In this document: one piece after another, positions 48,031 through 55,525 of the stretch | Position numbering within the stretch: the stretch's first letter is position 1 | Layout of the letters: every line of letters begins with the position of its first letter | NCBI RefSeq assembly: GCF_030653815.1 | Contig: NZ_JAURYQ010000037.1 | Coordinates: 62,001 to 126,000, forward strand | DNA from: Rhodoferax sp. | GTDB taxonomy: Bacteria; Pseudomonadota; Gammaproteobacteria; Burkholderiales; Burkholderiaceae_C | Length of the DNA: 64,000 nt | Reading direction: 5' to 3' | Translations under genes and position numbers: made by a program | Notes under the pieces: model-generated | Told to the model about the DNA's origin: nothing | Databases searched by the model: none | What the model saw: only the letters and a program-made list of their open reading frames with translations

Positions 48031-49329
48031 TTACCCCACCATCTGGCCGGGCAGCCAGGTCACGATGCCCGGGACGAAGTAAATCAGCAGGATCGCCGCC
48101 GCCATCAGCAAAAACATGGGCAGCGCATGCCAGGCCAGGTAGGTGATTTCCTTTTTGGTCATGCCCTGCAGCACAAACAGGTTGAAGCCCACCGGCGGCG
48201 TGATCTGTGCCATCTCCACCACCAAGACCACAAAAATGCCAAACCAGACCGGGTCAATGCCGGCTTTTTCGATGGTGGGCAACAGCACGCCCATGGTCAG
48301 CACCACAATCGAGATACCGTCCAGAAAGCAGCCCAGCACAATGAAAAACACCATCAGCGACATGATCAGCTGCAGCTGGCTCAGGCCCAACCCGCCAATC
48401 CACTCGGCCAGGTGGCGCGGCAGGCCGATGTAGCCCATCGACAGCGTCAGGAACGCGGCACCCGCCAGAATCAGCGCAATCATGCAGTACAGGCGCGTGG
48501 CGCCCAGCAAGCTGTCGCGAAACTGCGCCAGCGACATGCCGCCTTGCAGCACCGCAATGACCAGTGCGCCCACCACGCCCAAGGCTGCGGACTCGGTGGC
48601 GGTGGCCAGGCCGCTGTACACCGAGCCCAGCACCGAGGCGATGAGGGCTACCACCGGCAGCAGGTTGCGTGAGGCCTTGAGCTTTTCCACAAAACTCATG
48701 CTTGGGCCGGCCGGTGGGATCTGGCCCGGGTGCAGCAGTGCCCACATCATGGTGTAGCCCATGAACAGGCCCGCCAGCAACAGGCCGGGCAACACGCCGG
48801 CAATGAACAGCTGGGCAATCGACACGTTGGCCGCCACGCCGTACACGATCATGATGATCGAGGGCGGAATCAGCAGGCCCAGCGTGCCGGCCCCGGCCAG
48901 GGTGGCCAGCGCCATGTGCTCGGGGTAGCCGCGCTTTTTGAGTTCGGGCAGGGTCATCTTGCCAATCGTGGCGCAGGTCGCGGCGGACGAGCCCGACACC
49001 GCCGCAAAAATGGTGCAGCCGATGATGTTGGTGTGCAGCAGGCGGCCCGGCAGGCGTTCCAGCCAGGGTGCCAGGCCCTTGAACATGTCTTCGGATAGCT
49101 TGGTGCGAAACAGGATTTCGCCCATCCAGATGAACAGCGGCAGTGCGGTCAATGTCCACGACGAGGCCGAGCCCCAGATGGTCACGGCCATCGCGTCGCC
49201 GACCGGGCGGCTGGTGAACAGCTCCATGCCGATCCAGGCCACGCCGGTGAGCGTCAGGCCCACCCAAACGCCACTGGCCAAAATCAGGAACAGTGCAGCG
49301 ACCAGCAGCAAGGTAATGTTGATGTCCAT
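48031..49329 (-). CDS. dctM: TRAP transporter large permease subunit (DctM)
   Basis: 432-residue membrane subunit of a tripartite ATP-independent periplasmic transporter, which moves organic acids using the ion gradient. It has about 12 hydrophobic segments. Family motifs include SGSSAATCATIGKMTLPELKKRGYPEHMALATLAGAGTLG split over a loop, LLIPPSIIMIVYGVAANVSIAQLF, and WFGIFVVLVVEMAQITPPVGFNLFVLQGMT. It is 9 bp after dctQ and 3 bp before pxpB. The proposed substrate, 5-oxoproline, comes from operon context. Confidence 0.94.
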   Translation of the reverse strand: MDINITLLLVAALFLILASGVWVGLTLTGVAWIGMELFTSRPVGDAMAVTIWGSASSWTLTALPLFIWMGEILFRTKLSEDMFKGLAPWLERLPGRLLHTNIIGCTIFAAVSGSSAATCATIGKMTLPELKKRGYPEHMALATLAGAGTLGLLIPPSIIMIVYGVAANVSIAQLFIAGVLPGLLLAGLFMGYTMMWALLHPGQIPPAGPSMSFVEKLKASRNLLPVVALIASVLGSVYSGLATATESAALGVVGALVIAVLQGGMSLAQFRDSLLGATRLYCMIALILAGAAFLTLSMGYIGLPRHLAEWIGGLGLSQLQLIMSLMVFFIVLGCFLDGISIVVLTMGVLLPTIEKAGIDPVWFGIFVVLVVEMAQITPPVGFNLFVLQGMTKKEITYLAWHALPMFLLMAAAILLIYFVPGIVTWLPGQMVG

Positions 49330-49338
49330 GGCGAGTCC

Positions 49339-49857
49339 TTATTCGATGTGGGATGGCTCGTCGCTGCTGGAGGCGTCGCGCAGCGCCTCGCCGCGCAGCA
49401 GCAAAATCAGGTCGCCCAGAAAGGCGAACGCAAACAGCGTGGTACCGAGGGCCATGCCGAGCTGCGGAATCCACAGCGGGGTGGCGTCCAGGCCGGTGGA
49501 AATGTCAGCAAACTCGTGGGATTGCAGCACCAGGCGAATGGAAAACCAGGCCAGCGCGCCCGACAGCGCCACCGCCAACACATGGCACAGCACGTCAAGC
49601 AGCTGCCGGCCTGCAGCGGGCAACTGGTTGAGCAACAGCGTGACGCGGATGTGTTCACCCCGGCGCAAGGTGGGCGCCAAGGCCAAAAAAGCAGAGGCGG
49701 CCATGCAATAGCCAGCGTAGGCGTCAGCGCCGGGCAAATCGAATGCCGGGTGCACGCGCCCCAGGATGCTGGCCAGCACGGTCAGCAGGGTGCCCACCAT
49801 GAAGAACCCGGCCAGGTACCCGGTTGCATTGAAGAATCGATCAAGCTGTTGTCGCAT
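49339..49857 (-). CDS. dctQ: TRAP transporter small permease subunit (DctQ)
   Basis: 172-residue, four-helix membrane subunit of the TRAP transporter that pairs with DctM. The sequence shows the typical ASAFLALAPTLRRGEHIRVTLL segment after helix 2 and a short hydrophilic C-terminus. The ATG at 49857, preceded by an AAGGG-type site, is preferred over 49917, whose extra residues are not hydrophobic or conserved-looking. It is located between dctP (63 bp gap) and dctM (9 bp gap). Confidence 0.9.
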   Translation of the reverse strand: MRQQLDRFFNATGYLAGFFMVGTLLTVLASILGRVHPAFDLPGADAYAGYCMAASAFLALAPTLRRGEHIRVTLLLNQLPAAGRQLLDVLCHVLAVALSGALAWFSIRLVLQSHEFADISTGLDATPLWIPQLGMALGTTLFAFAFLGDLILLLRGEALRDASSSDEPSHIE

Positions 49858-49920
49858 GATCCGCCCTTTTTGAAAGTTGAAAAATGGCCGCCCTGCAGGG
49901 GCGGTACTGTTTGGCAATGC

Positions 49921-50901
49921 TTACTTCTGGAATGCGCTGATGATGGCCTGGCCGTCGGCACCCGTCTGCTTGATCCAGTCGGCCACCATGCTGTCGCCAA
50001 TCTTCTTCAGCTCGGCGCGCAGAGCCGGGCTGCCGGCGTCCACGGTCATGCCGTTTTTGCGCAACTGGTCCAGGTACCAGCCGTTTTTCTCGGCGCTGAC
50101 CTTCCAGCCACGGGCTTCGGCATCGACAGCGGCCTTGGTGAGTGCCGCCTGGGCGGGTTTGTCGAGGCCGTCAAACGCTTTCTGCGACACGATCACCAGG
50201 TTTTTCGGCAGCCAGGCACTGACGTCGTAGTAGTACTTCACCTGTTCCCAGACCTTGCTGTCATAACCGGTGGCACCCGAGGTCATGAACGTCGTCACGG
50301 CCCCGGTGGCCAGCGCCTGCGTCAGCTCGGCCGCCTGCACCGTGACCGGTTGCGCGCCCACCAGCTGCGCAATACGGCTGGTGTTGGGGTTGTAGGCGCG
50401 CCACTTTACGCCCTTGAGGTCAGCCACCGTCTGGATCGGCTTGGCACTGAAGATGCCCTGGGGCGGCCAGGCGACCGAGTACAGGACCTTGATGCCTTGC
50501 TTGGCCAGAGCCGCCTCGGTGGCGGCGCGCGAGATGCTCCAGAGCTTTTGCGCCTCGGTGTAGCTGGTGGCCAGGAAGGGGATGGAGTCCAGGCCAAACA
50601 GCGGATTTTCATTGGAGTAGCCGGAGATGATGATCTCGCCAATCTGGGCCTGGCCACCTTGCACCGAGCGCTTGATTTCGTTGGCCTTGAACAGTGAGCC
50701 TCCGTCATGCACCGTGATCTTGAGCTTGCCAGCGGTGGCTTGGTCCACGTCCTTGGCGAACTGATGGATGTTTTCGGTGTGAAAGTTGGCAGCCGGGTAG
50801 CCCGTGGGCATGTCCCATTTTTGCTGGGCCATGACCTGGCCTGCGGACGACAAGACTGTGGCGGCGAGGCCGGCAACAGCCCACTGTTTCATAGTGACCA
50901 T
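49921..50901 (-). CDS. dctP: TRAP transporter substrate-binding protein (DctP)
   Basis: Periplasmic solute receptor of 326 residues. The signal peptide is MKQWAVAGLAATVLSSAGQVMA, with cleavage before QQKWDMP. The mature part has the DctP pattern: QATAGKLKITVHDGGSLFK, then DLKGVKWRAYNP with the ligand carboxylate-binding Arg region, and TFMTSGATGYDSKVWEQVKYYYD. GGAG 6 bp before the ATG at 50901 sets the start. A DctP subfamily in Bordetella binds pyroglutamate; with pxpBCA downstream the same ligand is likely here. Confidence 0.93.
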   Translation of the reverse strand: MVTMKQWAVAGLAATVLSSAGQVMAQQKWDMPTGYPAANFHTENIHQFAKDVDQATAGKLKITVHDGGSLFKANEIKRSVQGGQAQIGEIIISGYSNENPLFGLDSIPFLATSYTEAQKLWSISRAATEAALAKQGIKVLYSVAWPPQGIFSAKPIQTVADLKGVKWRAYNPNTSRIAQLVGAQPVTVQAAELTQALATGAVTTFMTSGATGYDSKVWEQVKYYYDVSAWLPKNLVIVSQKAFDGLDKPAQAALTKAAVDAEARGWKVSAEKNGWYLDQLRKNGMTVDAGSPALRAELKKIGDSMVADWIKQTGADGQAIISAFQK

Positions 50902-50978
50902 GGAGTACTCCGTGAATGATGAGGTGGCCCACTGGCGGGCGCCAGCAGACGTCATTGATTGCACAACGACAACGTAAT

Positions 50979-50995
50979 GTTAATAGAATATCAAC
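50979..50995. promoter_or_regulatory. Inverted repeat operator between dctP and the MarR-like gene
   Basis: GTTAATAGAATATCAAC is a 7-3-7 inverted repeat with one mismatch per arm (GTTRATA, TATYAAC). It is centred about 85 bp from each of the divergent start codons in an AT-rich 173-bp gap, the place and type expected for a MarR-like dimer. A further half-site, GTTGAT, lies at 51023-51028. Confidence 0.55.
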
Positions 50996-51074
50996 GTTTT
51001 GTCATTATGGTTTTCCCTTATTGTTGATTTGTTGTCAGCATAAGCTACAGTTCGATACCGAACAAAGCTTTTTA

Positions 51075-51638
51075 ATGGGTGCTCCGATGTCCTCCAACAC
51101 GCCTTCCTCACCAACGGCCAGCCCGCTTGCCACTGACTCGCAACGCATCGTCACGTCGGCACACCTGGTGTCAGAAAAGTCGCCTGAACTCTCTGAGCTT
51201 GAATTCGGCTTGATCATTGCCACCCATGCGTTCAACCGCTGGATGACGCGTTGCATGGGCGCTGCCGGCGTCAAGGACATGACTGCAGTCGATGTGCTGG
51301 TGCTGCACCACACCAACCACCGCGGGACTGAGAAGCGCCTGGCCGACATCTGCTTTGTGCTCAACATCGAGGACACCCATGTGGTGTCTTATTCACTCAA
51401 AAAATTGATGGCCGCGGGTTACGTGCGCAGCCAGAAAAAGGGCAAGGAAGTGTTTTTTGCCACCACCGAGGCGGGCACGGCCCTGTGCCTGCGTTACCGC
51501 GAGGTGCGCGAGGCCTGCCTGTTGCCCGGCTTTTCCGGTGCCGCGGAAGAAAACTGCCAGTTGGGCGACATGGCCAAATTGCTGCGCACCGTGTCGGGTC
51601 GCTACGACCAGGCCGCGCGCGCCGCGACCTCGTACTAA
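51075..51638 (+). CDS. MarR-like winged-helix transcriptional regulator
   Basis: A 187-residue probable regulator of the divergent dctPQM-pxpBCA operon. A short unstructured N-terminus precedes a MarR-type fold: helix AFNRWMTRCMGAAGVKDMTAVDVLVLHHT, a helix-turn-helix EKRLADICFVLNIEDTHVVSYSLKKLMAAGYV, then the wing KGKEVFFATTEAGTALC. The frame is open from 50916, but no ribosome-binding site supports that; ATGs at 51075 and 51087 are the plausible starts. The ligand may be 5-oxoproline or glutamate, by context only. Confidence 0.8.
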   Translation: MGAPMSSNTPSSPTASPLATDSQRIVTSAHLVSEKSPELSELEFGLIIATHAFNRWMTRCMGAAGVKDMTAVDVLVLHHTNHRGTEKRLADICFVLNIEDTHVVSYSLKKLMAAGYVRSQKKGKEVFFATTEAGTALCLRYREVREACLLPGFSGAAEENCQLGDMAKLLRTVSGRYDQAARAATSY

Positions 51639-53707
51639 ACAAACATCCCCATCACCAGGCGTACCAGCACGCTGAGTGCCAGCGCCACACCCACCGACAG
51701 CGCCACAGAAAACCAGGCTTGGGCGCGCCCCAGCGTCTTGTGCATGATGGCGAAAGTCGAGATGCACGGCACATAAAAGGTGATGAACACCAGCAGCGTG
51801 ACGATCTGCACGGTGCCCAGCACGGTGTTGATGTCCTGCGTGCCCAGCGCCTGGAAAATCATCAATAGCGACAGCTCCTTGCGCAACACGCCAAACAGCA
51901 GCGGCAGGCCCAGCACCAGCGGCAGGCCAAGCCACCAACTGGTCAACGGCGTCAGTGCGGTGTTGATGGCGCCGTCAAAGCCAAAGTGCCCCAGCAGGGC
52001 CAGCACCACGCTGCCGCCCACCAGCAGCGGCGTGACGATGGTCAGCACATCACTGGAGCGGGCCCAGGTTTCACGCAGCATGGCGCGCCAGTCGGGCAGG
52101 GTGTAGGCCGGGATTTCCTGCACCTGGCCCGGGCCGACCTCGCTTTGCCGGTGCGACAGCAGCCAGCCCGTCACGGCAATCAGTAGCAGCGTCAGCGCGT
52201 AGATGCCAATCACGCCCAGCACGCCGAGGTACTTGCCCGCCACCGCCAAAATGATGGCCGAGCGTGCCGAGCAGGGCACAAAGGTGATCAGCACCGAGGC
52301 AATCAGGCGTTCGCGCCCCGTGGTGCTGCGGGCCACCGCGGAAATGGCCGGCACGTTGCAGCCCAGGCCCAGCAAAAACGGCACGGCCACACCACCGTGC
52401 AGGCCGATCTTGTGAAAACCCCGGTCGACCACAAAGGCAATGCGGTGCATCAGGCCCATTTCTTCCAGCGCAATCAGCAGCAGCAACAGCGGCAGCATGT
52501 AGGGCACCACGATGCCGATCAGGCCAATGAAGCCATCGACCACGGCGCGCGCCACCACTCCAGGCGTGGACTGCGGCTGCCAGCCGCTGGCGGCCTCGAT
52601 CAGGCGCTGCGTGGTTTGGCTGTCGATCCAGCCGCTGACCTCGAACACCACAAACAACACGCTGGCGAAAACCGCCAGGCTGGCCAGCAGCCCCCACTGC
52701 CGGTGCAGCATGAAGGCATCCAGCCAGAAGCGCCAGCCGCGCCCCGGCTCCAGCGGCCCCGGGCGCTGCGCCGCCTCAAAAATGGTGGCGGCGCGGTGGT
52801 GCCGGTCGGCATGGATCTCTTCGGCCAGCGGGCGCGGCAAGCCCAGGCCGGACGCTGCGCGCAGCGCCAGCAAGGATGGCATCAGCGGGCCGAAGTGCTC
52901 CTGCAATTCACGTTCGATATAAGCATGGCCGGAGGCAAACAACATCAACAACAACTGGTGCGGCATGCGAAATGCGGCGTCAATGCCGGGCTGCTGCAAG
53001 GCGCTGCCCAGCGCCTCCAGGCTGCTGGCAATGTGCTGGCTGGGCGCCTGCGGCAGCGGGCAGACGGCTTGGCGCACCGTGGCCACGGCGGTCCGGAAGA
53101 GCTCGGCAACGCCTTGCCCCATCAGCGCTGAAATGGGCACCACGGGCATACCCAACTGGCTGGACAAGGCCTGCAGGTTGATGTGCAGGCCCTTGCGGCG
53201 CACCTCGTCCATGTGGTTGAGCGCGAGCACCACCGGACGCCCCAGCTGACTCAGCTCGAGTGTGAGTTCAAGCTGGCTTTGCAGGTTGGTGGCGTCGACC
53301 ACTTGCACGATCAAATCGGGCGGTTCGAACGGCGCTGGCGCGGCACCGGGCTCGTGCGCCGTGATGGGCGGGCGCTCATTGCCCCACAGCAGGTACTTGA
53401 GTGTGCCAAGGTCTTCGTCCTGAAGATGGTGCAGCGCGCTCAGGCTGGGCAGGTCGACCACACTGGCCTCGTCCAGGCCGATCTGCACCGTGCAGGCGCG
53501 GTAGATGCGGTGTGTGTCGGTGAGTTCGCCAATCTGTGGCGCGGTGCTGGACACCGCCTTGAACAGCGTGGTTTTGCCGGCACCCGGCAAACCAACCAAG
53601 GCGATGCGCAGGCGGCGTGCGCCGCGCAGCAGCGGGGTATGCAGCATGATGCTGGTTTCGGACACGTGGGTCCTGGGGCTTTTCGTGGGGTGGTGACTGA
53701 CTGCCAT
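51635..53707 (-). CDS. Divergent FeoB-like ferrous iron transporter
   Basis: Second FeoB homologue in the window, about 690 residues. The G domain has G1 GLPGAGKT (residues 39-46) and G4 NHMD (164-167), but the G3 motif reads DLPSLSAL instead of DLPG. Membrane motifs persist: ALEEMGLMHRIAFVVDR, GLGCNVPAISAVARST, FVPCSARSAII, and VLRKELSLLMIFQALGT. No feoA or Cys-rich partner and no Fur box are next to it. Its start is uncertain (53707 or 53647). The stop overlaps the convergent MarR-like gene by 4 bp. The substrate could be Fe(II) or another divalent metal. Confidence 0.88.
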   Translation of the reverse strand: MAVSHHPTKSPRTHVSETSIMLHTPLLRGARRLRIALVGLPGAGKTTLFKAVSSTAPQIGELTDTHRIYRACTVQIGLDEASVVDLPSLSALHHLQDEDLGTLKYLLWGNERPPITAHEPGAAPAPFEPPDLIVQVVDATNLQSQLELTLELSQLGRPVVLALNHMDEVRRKGLHINLQALSSQLGMPVVPISALMGQGVAELFRTAVATVRQAVCPLPQAPSQHIASSLEALGSALQQPGIDAAFRMPHQLLLMLFASGHAYIERELQEHFGPLMPSLLALRAASGLGLPRPLAEEIHADRHHRAATIFEAAQRPGPLEPGRGWRFWLDAFMLHRQWGLLASLAVFASVLFVVFEVSGWIDSQTTQRLIEAASGWQPQSTPGVVARAVVDGFIGLIGIVVPYMLPLLLLLIALEEMGLMHRIAFVVDRGFHKIGLHGGVAVPFLLGLGCNVPAISAVARSTTGRERLIASVLITFVPCSARSAIILAVAGKYLGVLGVIGIYALTLLLIAVTGWLLSHRQSEVGPGQVQEIPAYTLPDWRAMLRETWARSSDVLTIVTPLLVGGSVVLALLGHFGFDGAINTALTPLTSWWLGLPLVLGLPLLFGVLRKELSLLMIFQALGTQDINTVLGTVQIVTLLVFITFYVPCISTFAIMHKTLGRAQAWFSVALSVGVALALSVLVRLVMGMFV

Positions 53708-53779
53708 GGGCAGGCGTATTGTCGCCCAAGGCACCAGGTCAATCTGCTATAAAGCGGCAAGAAGGGCTAGCGCATTACC

Positions 53780-54403
53780 ATGAATCAATTGCATCGCATC
53801 CACGCCAGTGGCTCGCAGGAGCGGCTGGACCGCCTCATTCAGGAGCGCCTGGCGCCGGACGCTGACAAGGCGCGCATCGACCAGCGCATCTGGGACCTTT
53901 TTGGTGAGGACTGGTGCGTCATGTTCACTGACCTGTCCGGTTTTTCGCGGCGTGTGGAAGAGTTCGGCATCATCCATTTTCTGCAGATCATTCACGAAGC
54001 CGAGCGCTTGCTGATTCCGGTCATCGAGGACCATGAGGGCATTCTTTTGAAGCTGTTGGGCGATTCCTTTCTGGTCATTTTTCGCAATCCGCAAAAAGCC
54101 ATGAAATGCGCCCTGGGTCTGCAGCAATTGCTGGCCGCGTACAACCTGGACCGGCTGCCAGAAGAGCAGGTGCTGTTATGCGTGGGCCTGGGCTATGGCC
54201 GGGTCCTGCGCATCGGCGACAGCGATGTGTTTGGCGCCGAGGTCAACGCTGCCAGCAAATTGGGCGAGGACATCGCCAGGGGCGGTGAAATACTGGTGAC
54301 CGGCGCGTTCAGGCAGCAGTGCGGGGATTTGGCTGGCACCAGCTTCATGCAGCTCGCGCAAGCGCCAGCGGGTACCGCCACGGCTTTTCGGGTTGTGTTT
54401 TGA
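53780..54403 (+). CDS. Class III nucleotide cyclase domain protein
   Basis: A 207-residue soluble protein, mostly one class III adenylate/guanylate cyclase homology domain. Metal-binding Asp51 (FTDLSGF) and Asp95 (KLLGDSFLVIF), substrate Lys91 and Asp149 (DVFGAEVN) and transition-state Asn156 are present. The usual transition-state Arg is Lys160 (NAASKLGED). It therefore may be a weak or specialised cyclase or a nucleotide sensor. It has no membrane segment or receiver domain. It is divergent from the second FeoB and convergent with the rhodanese gene. Confidence 0.82.
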   Translation: MNQLHRIHASGSQERLDRLIQERLAPDADKARIDQRIWDLFGEDWCVMFTDLSGFSRRVEEFGIIHFLQIIHEAERLLIPVIEDHEGILLKLLGDSFLVIFRNPQKAMKCALGLQQLLAAYNLDRLPEEQVLLCVGLGYGRVLRIGDSDVFGAEVNAASKLGEDIARGGEILVTGAFRQQCGDLAGTSFMQLAQAPAGTATAFRVVF

Positions 54404-54418
54404 CAAGCCGCCCGGATC

Positions 54419-54865
54419 TCAGGGCCTGACCACCGGCCACCCTCGGCGCACCCATTCGCTCATGCCGCCCTGCACAAATCGCACGTGCGGGTAGCCGCGT
54501 TCACGCAAGGCCGACAGCGTTGAACTGCTGCGGTTCTGCGTGTTGCAAATCAGCAGCACCGGCTTGTCACTGGCAGTGGGTATTTCCGACAGGCGCGCGC
54601 CGAGTTGGCGCATGGGCAGCAACTGCGCGCCTTTGGCCACGCCCGTGGCGTGCTCGTTGGGTTCGCGAATGTCGATCAGCACCACCCGACCGGCCTCATG
54701 CTCGGCGCGCGCGAAATCCAGCGTCACCGAATCCGACGTGGCGGCTTCCGGGCTGCAGGCGGCCAGGGTCAGCCCCAGGCTGATCACAAGCAAGGACAGG
54801 CTGCGTCGTGTGCATGGAAATGAAAAGTCCTGATGGCTGGCGGGAAGGCGGGTCGTGCGTGGCAT
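54419..54865 (-). CDS. Rhodanese-domain lipoprotein
   Basis: A 148-residue secreted sulfur-transfer-type protein. A lipoprotein signal peptide ends in LTLAAC, so the mature protein is anchored by Cys39 or nearby. A single rhodanese domain follows, with IDIREPNEH, active-site loop ICNTQNRSS (catalytic Cys) and GGMSEWVRRGWPV. The ATG at 54865 is selected because the signal peptide begins shortly after it; the longer frame upstream overlaps the divergent esterase. Periplasmic thiosulfate or redox roles are possible; none is shown. Confidence 0.85.
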   Translation of the reverse strand: MPRTTRLPASHQDFSFPCTRRSLSLLVISLGLTLAACSPEAATSDSVTLDFARAEHEAGRVVLIDIREPNEHATGVAKGAQLLPMRQLGARLSEIPTASDKPVLLICNTQNRSSSTLSALRERGYPHVRFVQGGMSEWVRRGWPVVRP

Positions 54866-54925
54866 GGTTGGCGTCTGAAAAAGGAGGAACGGGGGCAATT
54901 CGGGTTGAACTATTATCCTTCCACC

Positions 54926-55510
54926 ATGACCACCACCCATTTGCTCTATCTGCACGGTTTTCGCTCGTCGCCCGCTTCCAACAAGGCGCGCCTGATGGCG
55001 GCCACGGTGGCCAGCCGACACCCGGACGTGGTCTGGTGGTGCCCGGCGTTGGCGGCGTCGCCGAAACAGGCGATGGCCGAGGTGCTGGAGGGCATTGCGG
55101 ATTGGCCAAGAGACCGCATGGCGGTGCTGGGCTCTTCACTTGGCGGGTTTTATGCCACCTGGCTGGCCGAGCGTCTGGGCTGCAAGGCGGTGCTGTTGAA
55201 CCCTGCGGTGCACCCGGCGCGTGACCTGGCGGCCTACATTGGCGACAACGCGCTGTGGCATGACCCTGACCAAAGCTTTTACTTCGACCCGACTTTTGTC
55301 GATGAGTTATTGGCGCAGGAAGTGACCCGCATCAGCCGCCCGGAGCGCTACTTGGCCGTGATCGCTCGCGGCGACGAGGTGCTGGACTGGCGCGAGATGA
55401 CCGGCCATTACCCCGGTGCCACCATCAAGCTGCTGCCCGCTGGCGACCATGCCCTGAGCGACTTTGAGCAGCATCTGGAGGACATCCTGGCGTTTTTGGC
55501 ATTGGCCTGA
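54926..55510 (+). CDS. YqiA-type alpha/beta hydrolase (esterase)
   Basis: A 194-residue single-domain esterase of the UPF0227/YqiA family. The oxyanion segment is LYLHGFRSSPASNKA, the nucleophile elbow is LGSSLGGFYAT (GxSxG), the acid is likely Asp in ARGDEVLDW and the His is in GDHALSDFE. The ATG at 54926 matches the family N-terminus; a TATTAT -10-like element only 10 bp upstream suggests a very short leader. It is convergent with ppx, 15 bp apart. The natural substrate is unknown. Confidence 0.87.
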   Translation: MTTTHLLYLHGFRSSPASNKARLMAATVASRHPDVVWWCPALAASPKQAMAEVLEGIADWPRDRMAVLGSSLGGFYATWLAERLGCKAVLLNPAVHPARDLAAYIGDNALWHDPDQSFYFDPTFVDELLAQEVTRISRPERYLAVIARGDEVLDWREMTGHYPGATIKLLPAGDHALSDFEQHLEDILAFLALA

Positions 55511-55525
55511 ACGCCAGCAATGGGC

